Shown in pieces: positions 58,902 through 64,000 of a stretch of DNA of 64,000 nucleotides. The position numbers and the translations under genes were made by a program. The notes beneath the pieces were generated by a model that searched no databases, was not told where the DNA came from, and was given only the letters and a program-made list of their open reading frames with translations. The stretch is taken from the NCBI GenBank assembly GCA_019417325.1, contig DXVO01000024.1, positions 1-64,000 of the forward strand, written 5' to 3'. The stretch's first letter is position 1, and each line of letters starts with the position of its first letter. Origin of the DNA: Parabacteroides sp. (lineage in GTDB: Bacteria > Bacteroidota > Bacteroidia > Bacteroidales > Tannerellaceae).

Positions 58902-61343
58902 TCAGGGTCTGTCCATTTTTTTCCATCCTCTACGGGAAAAGACAGCCAATACGACTACTACAAATAATGCGATATAAAGATATATAAATATACCGTGTAC
59001 ATTATCATTCTGTCCGTATGAATGCATTCCGCTCAGGAAATAATTCACACCGAAAAAGGTCATCAATACGGAAGCAAAAGCAACCACCGAAGCCAGATTG
59101 AACAACCAAAGGTTATTCCAGCGCTTCACCAGGTGCAGATGGGCAACTACCGCATACACCACCATTGTAATCAATGCCCAAGTCTCTTTCGGGTCCCATC
59201 CCCAGTAACGTCCCCACGATTCATTCGCCCAGACCGCTCCTAAGAAAGTCCCTATCGTCATCAATGCCAGTCCTATCCAAAGCGCCATCTCGTTGATAAT
59301 GGCCAGTTCCTTTATACGCTGCGACAAAAGGGCCGTATTCTTTTTCCCGGTAATGCTCATCATCACCATATTCGTTAATCCTATCAGGCAACTTATGCCG
59401 AAAAATCCGTAAGCAGCAACAATAACAGCCACATGAAACATCAGCCACGGGGATTTAAGCACAGGTACCAACGGATTAATCTCCGGGTCCATCCAGTTCA
59501 ATCCGGAAACAAAAAGGATGATTCCTCCGAACAAGGTTGCCAAAGCAAAAGTAACCGTACTGCGACGCACAAACAACAAGCCTGCCAATACAGTAGCCCA
59601 TCCCACATAAACCATTGTTTCGTAAGAGTTGCTCCATGGAGCATAGCCTCCGATATACCAGCGCATTCCCATTCCATACATATGAAAACAGAACACCGTA
59701 AAGACCCCGAGTATCAATATCCACGAGGCTACCTTCATCCAACGTTCCTGCTTAAATAACATAGCGAACGACAGAACCAGCAGCAGACCTCCTAAGATAA
59801 GGTAACCGATTTTACAATAACGGAAAACTTCCAGTTTATTATATTTCAATTCGGCTTGTATTCTTTCCGGGCTTATATTGAGTGTTTTGTTCTTTGCTTG
59901 CTGGTAAGTAGATATCATACCGAGCACCTCATCGGCTTTCGACCAGTCGCCGCCTTTCAAGGCTTCCTGCACCTCGGAGATATACCAGTCCATGATACGG
60001 GATACGAACATCGAATCTTTTCCTGTGAAAACAGACAAGTCATCACCCGGAGCGTACCATTTATGGTTCGGGTCATCTTCCTTCGGGAAAAGGTTCAATA
60101 GCTGGTGGTTGACAAGCTGGTGGAAGATATTTACCTGTTCGTCCAACTTCATCAAATCCTTATCGAAACGGGAACGCTGGGCTGGCATTTTATTGTATGC
60201 TTCTTCCAGCTTTTGCTGAAGCTTATAGTTTCCGTTTGAATCGAATACTTCGATATAGGCACACTCCCCATCCGTCAAATCAAAATAATTGGCAAGCTCA
60301 GGATTGGAAAGCGTTATCAATGGGATACGCATCCACATATCGGGCATTGTCAACAAGCTTATCAGAAACTGGTCAGAGTTAAACTGACCGATTTTATCTG
60401 CCTTATGGAGTTTACGGAGGATTTCGGAAGAGAAGGTATTTAGCGGCATCATCCGCCCATTGTTTGCCTGTATAGGCAAAGCTCCGAACTGTTCGGCATG
60501 TGCAGGGCTTACCGGATATTTCTGGATAGCATCCAGCATGGGAGATGGCTTCTCTTTTGCTCCGGCATCGAAGGAGAAACAACCGAATGCAAATAACAAA
60601 GCAACGAAAGGCGCTACCGCACGCATTTCTTTCAGACGACGGGAAAGACGCATAAAGCGGGTATCCTTGCCGATAAAACTTAAAACAAGTCCGATTACCA
60701 ACAACAGGTAACCGGTATACGTTATGTTCCGTCCCGCTACGTCGCGGTTAACGGAAAGAATCGTTCCACGTTCATCCTGGTCATATGAGGCCTGAAAGAA
60801 ACGGTAACCTTTTACATCCAGTACGTTATTCATAAAAATACGCTCCCGGAGGGTTTTACCATCTACATGTACCAAAACTTCACTCTCATATGAAGAAGGG
60901 CTGGCTGAACCGGGATAACGGGTTAAAGTGAACTTTACCAGTTCAACGGAAAAGGGTAAGGTTAAGTAGGTTGTATTCTGAGAGGTACGGACAACGACCT
61001 GATTGCTTGTCTCTCCTTCACGCAAATGTAGAATACCTTCTTCGCCGGTAAGAAAGGATGTAAGAGCGCCAAGAAGGATGATAATAAAAGAGAAATGGAC
61101 GGTCATCAATGCCCATTTGCCCCGTTTAAGGTATTGGTGTTTGATACAAGCGGCTACAAAATTAACAACCAGCAGGAACTGGAGCAGAAAAAAGAGAGGG
61201 GAATAATAAACCAGTGTCTTGGCAGCAACTGTCCCATGGTACTTTTCTATAAAAGTAGCCACAGCCAATCCACAGGCATAAATCAGTAACAGGACGATTG
61301 TCGTCACGAAAGAAGAGAAAAATTTAATTAGAGTCGCTTTCAT
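58902..61343 (-). CDS. Cytochrome c assembly protein, ResB/CcsA fusion
   Basis: The 813-residue product joins a ResB/Ccs1-like N-terminal half (membrane helices near residues 10-30, 45-65, 75-100 and 210-240, with periplasmic parts) to a C-terminal CcsA half with six or more helices and the heme-handling tryptophan motif WGRYWGWDPKETWALIT. A soluble insert (residues ~265-500) separates them. It exports heme and joins it to CxxCH sites. The next gene encodes a protein with two CxxCH motifs, a direct client. Confidence 0.92.
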   Translation of the reverse strand: MKATLIKFFSSFVTTIVLLLIYACGLAVATFIEKYHGTVAAKTLVYYSPLFFLLQFLLVVNFVAACIKHQYLKRGKWALMTVHFSFIIILLGALTSFLTGEEGILHLREGETSNQVVVRTSQNTTYLTLPFSVELVKFTLTRYPGSASPSSYESEVLVHVDGKTLRERIFMNNVLDVKGYRFFQASYDQDERGTILSVNRDVAGRNITYTGYLLLVIGLVLSFIGKDTRFMRLSRRLKEMRAVAPFVALLFAFGCFSFDAGAKEKPSPMLDAIQKYPVSPAHAEQFGALPIQANNGRMMPLNTFSSEILRKLHKADKIGQFNSDQFLISLLTMPDMWMRIPLITLSNPELANYFDLTDGECAYIEVFDSNGNYKLQQKLEEAYNKMPAQRSRFDKDLMKLDEQVNIFHQLVNHQLLNLFPKEDDPNHKWYAPGDDLSVFTGKDSMFVSRIMDWYISEVQEALKGGDWSKADEVLGMISTYQQAKNKTLNISPERIQAELKYNKLEVFRYCKIGYLILGGLLLVLSFAMLFKQERWMKVASWILILGVFTVFCFHMYGMGMRWYIGGYAPWSNSYETMVYVGWATVLAGLLFVRRSTVTFALATLFGGIILFVSGLNWMDPEINPLVPVLKSPWLMFHVAVIVAAYGFFGISCLIGLTNMVMMSITGKKNTALLSQRIKELAIINEMALWIGLALMTIGTFLGAVWANESWGRYWGWDPKETWALITMVVYAVVAHLHLVKRWNNLWLFNLASVVAFASVLMTFFGVNYFLSGMHSYGQNDNVHGIFIYLYIALFVVVVLAVFSRRGWKKMDRP

Positions 61344-61479
61344 TCTTCGTTTTAAATTAAGAGAGATTACATAAATTTATATCAACGGGTGCATAGCCCG
61401 TATTGATCTGACAAATTTATAATTTTATTTATCGATATGACCTATACACCCATTGATACCATTTATGTTTTGTCCTTAA

Positions 61480-64000
61480 TTAGTCTTCAATGATAACACG
61501 GAAGCCTACGTTAAATACAGTCTGGTACGGATAGAAGCCCTTACGTTCGTAAGCTGTCGAGAACTTCGGACGTTCGATGTATGAACCGCCACGGACAACT
61601 TTATATCCGGAAGGAGTCTTTACTTTCTCCGTATAAGGATAAGGTACATAATCAGAGCATGTCCATTCAGCCACGTTACCGTGCATATTGTACAAACCGA
61701 ACGGATTAGCCTGATAATCCTTAGTACCTGTCTGAACCAGATTACCATCGTTTACGCTCTCTTCCTTCGGCAAGTAGATGTAATACTTATACCAGTAGGA
61801 CGTTTTAGGCATCGGCTGCGGGTCAATACCACTAACAGCCAATTTAAGAGTCGTAGCGTCGGCAAGATTTTCAAACTTACCGAAATCTGTATTCAGATCA
61901 CCATACCAAAAGTCTGTATCGCTACCTGCACGACAAGCCCATTCCCATTGTGCTTCGGTAGGAAGCGTAATATTAAGCCCGGTCTTTTCGCTCAGTTTCT
62001 GACAGTATTCCACTACGTCATTGTAGCTTACACGGATAACAGGTTGTTCCGGTTTGTTTGCCGGGTAACCTTGTATCACATGGTCTTTCCATTGCTGGTC
62101 AACGAAACGACTGTCATGGTCTGGGAAAATTACGTTGTACTGCTGGTTGGTAACTTCCATTTCACCCATCCAGAACGGTTTGCTGATTTTTACCTTGGTG
62201 GTAGGATAAGCATCTTTCGAACCACGGTAACTACCCATTACAAACTCGCCGGCAGGAATACGGACGAATGTCATTTTCACACCCGGAGCCAGTTCAACTT
62301 CCTTGCGGGTTGCTTTTTCGTCTTTCAGCATTTCTTTGATAGCAGAAGCATCAAAAGGCCATCCTTTTACTTTCAGGTTCTTTTCCTTTACAGGAGTCTC
62401 CTTTTCAGGCATTTCCGGGGTAATCGGACCTTTAGCTTTCAGGTAGTCGGCATAGTCGGCGATTTCCTTCTTCCAGTCTACACCAGCACCGTTGGCATAC
62501 TTATCAGTCAATTCCTTACGACGTTCAATCTGGTCGAATCCTTTATATGGGAAGTCGGTGATTTTGTTTGCATTGAAATAACCTTTATCCGGACAGTTGT
62601 AATCAATCCAGTTATACAAGGTCTTCCATTCTGCATCAGTCAGTTTCACGTTATGATGACCTCTCTTCAACAAACGAACCAGTTCGCTCGTATTCGGATG
62701 ATATTCGTACGGGTGAAGCACAACCATATCCCCTTCTCCACCCTGACGGTGAATATAAGGATGGAAGTTCAAATAAGAAGTGCCATAGCCTAATTTATCT
62801 TTCTTACCGCCACGCAGGTCGAATGCTTTATTACCATTATGACAAGCAATACATGCACGGTCCAAAATCGGTTGTATTTCCAGATCGAATGTAAATGAAC
62901 GGACACCACCTTCCGGAGCTTGCAAGGCATGAGGAGCTTTCTGTGAAGCTATTACACGCTTCGGAATAGGTATCTGGTTCTGGTCTTCATGGCAACCGAT
63001 ACAGGAAACCACCTCACCCGGTTGTCCGGTCAGCCAGCTACGCATCCACTGTACAGCCACACCGTCTTTGTCGATTGGCTGAATAGAAATCGGAGTGTTA
63101 GCAGGAACTTTGAAGATTGCGGAACCGTCTTCTTCCACAGGAACCGTACCCAAAATACGTTTGATATCCCATCCACTTTGAATACCATGCCAGTTATGGT
63201 CGGATGTAGTTTTAACATACGCATATTCATAAGCATGCAGACGGAGATATTTGACCGTACCGCGAGGTATGCCACGTAAACCTTCACCCTGGTAAATATC
63301 CTGGATAAAGATAGTAGCTTCCTTATCGTTCAGCTTTACACGGTCGGGAATTGCAGGAGGCGTAGTTGTTTTACGAACCAGCGCAGGGCTTATAAAGCCT
63401 TCGCCTTCCGATTTCATCAGGCAAGTTACGTTATCGTAAATATCCACCAGATAGATACCCCACAAAGATTGCGGGTCTAACTTAGCAGCCACCAGGAAAT
63501 ATTTATCATCCAACGGCATCGGTTTGATGAACTGAGGCCATACGCCATTTACCAATTCGTCTTTAATCAACTCGACTACCGGACGGTTACGATAAGGTAT
63601 TTCCTGTATCATCCCAGCAGTACCTTTACGTGCTTTTGTCGGATCGAAGATAATCAGACGACCGGAACGGGCAATACCGTGGTGACCGGAGATAACTCCG
63701 ATGAATGCAGACGAATGTCCCGGAAGAGGCTGAACATCGAATGTACTGTTCGGGAACATGGAACCGCTACCATAAAGGGCTTTGTTCTCTGTTCCGTCCG
63801 GATTCATATGCATGATGATACGGGAGTAATAGTGAGTAAGGTCGGTATATTCCCAACGGGTATACATCACACGACCATTATTCATGATTACCGGGTTCCA
63901 GTTTGCATCCTGGTCGAATGTCAGACGACGAAGATTCTTCTTTTCCGGAGTATAAAGTACCATATTACCTACAGGGTCATCACCACTTACACAAGGTACG
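61480..64000 (-). CDS. Multidomain c-type heme / HzsA-like / SUMF1 protein, N-terminus outside the window
   Basis: The frame is open to the right edge (residues SGDDPVGN precede the Met at 63963), so the start lies outside. In order come a propeller-like or HzsA-middle-like region (LTFDQDANWNPVIMNNGRVMYTRWEY, GIPRGTVKYLRLHAYEY), two heme c motifs, CIGCH and CIACH, and a C-terminal SUMF1/FGE domain (FVRIPAGEFVMGSY, TNQQYN, LPTEAQWEWACRAG, NVAEWTCSDY, VVRGGSY). It should be periplasmic. SUMF1 domains can be oxidases or sugar/protein binders. It is probably matured by the ccs gene next to it. Confidence 0.85.
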   Translation of the reverse strand, partial: VPCVSGDDPVGNMVLYTPEKKNLRRLTFDQDANWNPVIMNNGRVMYTRWEYTDLTHYYSRIIMHMNPDGTENKALYGSGSMFPNSTFDVQPLPGHSSAFIGVISGHHGIARSGRLIIFDPTKARKGTAGMIQEIPYRNRPVVELIKDELVNGVWPQFIKPMPLDDKYFLVAAKLDPQSLWGIYLVDIYDNVTCLMKSEGEGFISPALVRKTTTPPAIPDRVKLNDKEATIFIQDIYQGEGLRGIPRGTVKYLRLHAYEYAYVKTTSDHNWHGIQSGWDIKRILGTVPVEEDGSAIFKVPANTPISIQPIDKDGVAVQWMRSWLTGQPGEVVSCIGCHEDQNQIPIPKRVIASQKAPHALQAPEGGVRSFTFDLEIQPILDRACIACHNGNKAFDLRGGKKDKLGYGTSYLNFHPYIHRQGGEGDMVVLHPYEYHPNTSELVRLLKRGHHNVKLTDAEWKTLYNWIDYNCPDKGYFNANKITDFPYKGFDQIERRKELTDKYANGAGVDWKKEIADYADYLKAKGPITPEMPEKETPVKEKNLKVKGWPFDASAIKEMLKDEKATRKEVELAPGVKMTFVRIPAGEFVMGSYRGSKDAYPTTKVKISKPFWMGEMEVTNQQYNVIFPDHDSRFVDQQWKDHVIQGYPANKPEQPVIRVSYNDVVEYCQKLSEKTGLNITLPTEAQWEWACRAGSDTDFWYGDLNTDFGKFENLADATTLKLAVSGIDPQPMPKTSYWYKYYIYLPKEESVNDGNLVQTGTKDYQANPFGLYNMHGNVAEWTCSDYVPYPYTEKVKTPSGYKVVRGGSYIERPKFSTAYERKGFYPYQTVFNVGFRVIIED

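Noticed and set aside
61681..62793. 370-codon plus-strand open frame
   Set aside because: It is antisense to the heme c/SUMF1 gene, which has clear motifs; the antisense protein is a low-complexity Phe/Ile/Val sequence.

Overview
The window looks like a chromosome segment from a gut Bacteroidales bacterium, most like Bacteroides or Parabacteroides. The evidence is the repeated Bacteroidota-type -7 promoter element (TAnnTTTG), SusD-phylum style glycosidases (GH38, GH92), BfmA/BtgA-type mobilization proteins, RteC-like proteins, tyrosine integrases of the IntDOT type without the first catalytic Arg, and a ccs-type cytochrome c assembly gene. The species cannot be fixed from the sequence alone.

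Region 1 (1-3.9 kb) holds small housekeeping or stress genes (GlsB/YeaQ-like, YtxH-like), a SAM methyltransferase, and a GntR - truncated slipin - SDR operon with a palindrome over its promoter. Region 2 (4-20.6 kb) is a carbohydrate/one-carbon locus. A GH38 + GH92 pair on the plus strand faces a long minus-strand run: LacI regulator, GH38, sugar-type MFS transporter, two zinc-motif UroD-like methyltransferases with a corrinoid protein between them, a broken cupin gene, a CobW-type GTPase fused to a B12-methyltransferase reactivation-like domain, and a decayed GH92. Near-identical 13-bp palindromes lie before both GH38 genes and on the lacI promoter, so one regulon probably joins mannoside cleavage to corrinoid methyl transfer. 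Demethylation of O-methylated mannosides is my leading hypothesis.

Region 3 (20.7-46.5 kb) is a composite mobile island that ends in a tRNA-Lys(TTT) gene. It holds relaxase, integrase and Crp relics, tandem integrases, and two homologous mobilization modules: relaxase, BfmA/BtgA, a conserved 120-bp oriT-like block, an excisionase-like HTH, an RteC-like protein and a small overlapping ORF. Each module carries a different cargo and a divergent regulator: ribB/AraC in the first, and HMA-like + flavodoxin/PAS-LuxR in the second. A copy of the tRNA 3' end at 31.7 kb marks an internal att site, so two elements appear to have inserted in succession at the same tRNA. The right-hand element also carries a six-gene overlapping operon: XRE regulator, double-GHKL ATPase/kinase, receiver-domain protein, Dcm, Vsr and an RxxxxxH protein. 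This is a candidate defence system.

Region 4 (46.5-64 kb) is core chromosome: EttA, a DUF1080 protein, an FtsX-type permease, DnaB, a CorA transporter, a beta-propeller lipoprotein, an LsrF-like aldolase with DhaL/DhaK and a VOC protein, a ResB/CcsA fusion for cytochrome c assembly, and a partial multidomain c-type heme/SUMF1 protein running off the right edge.
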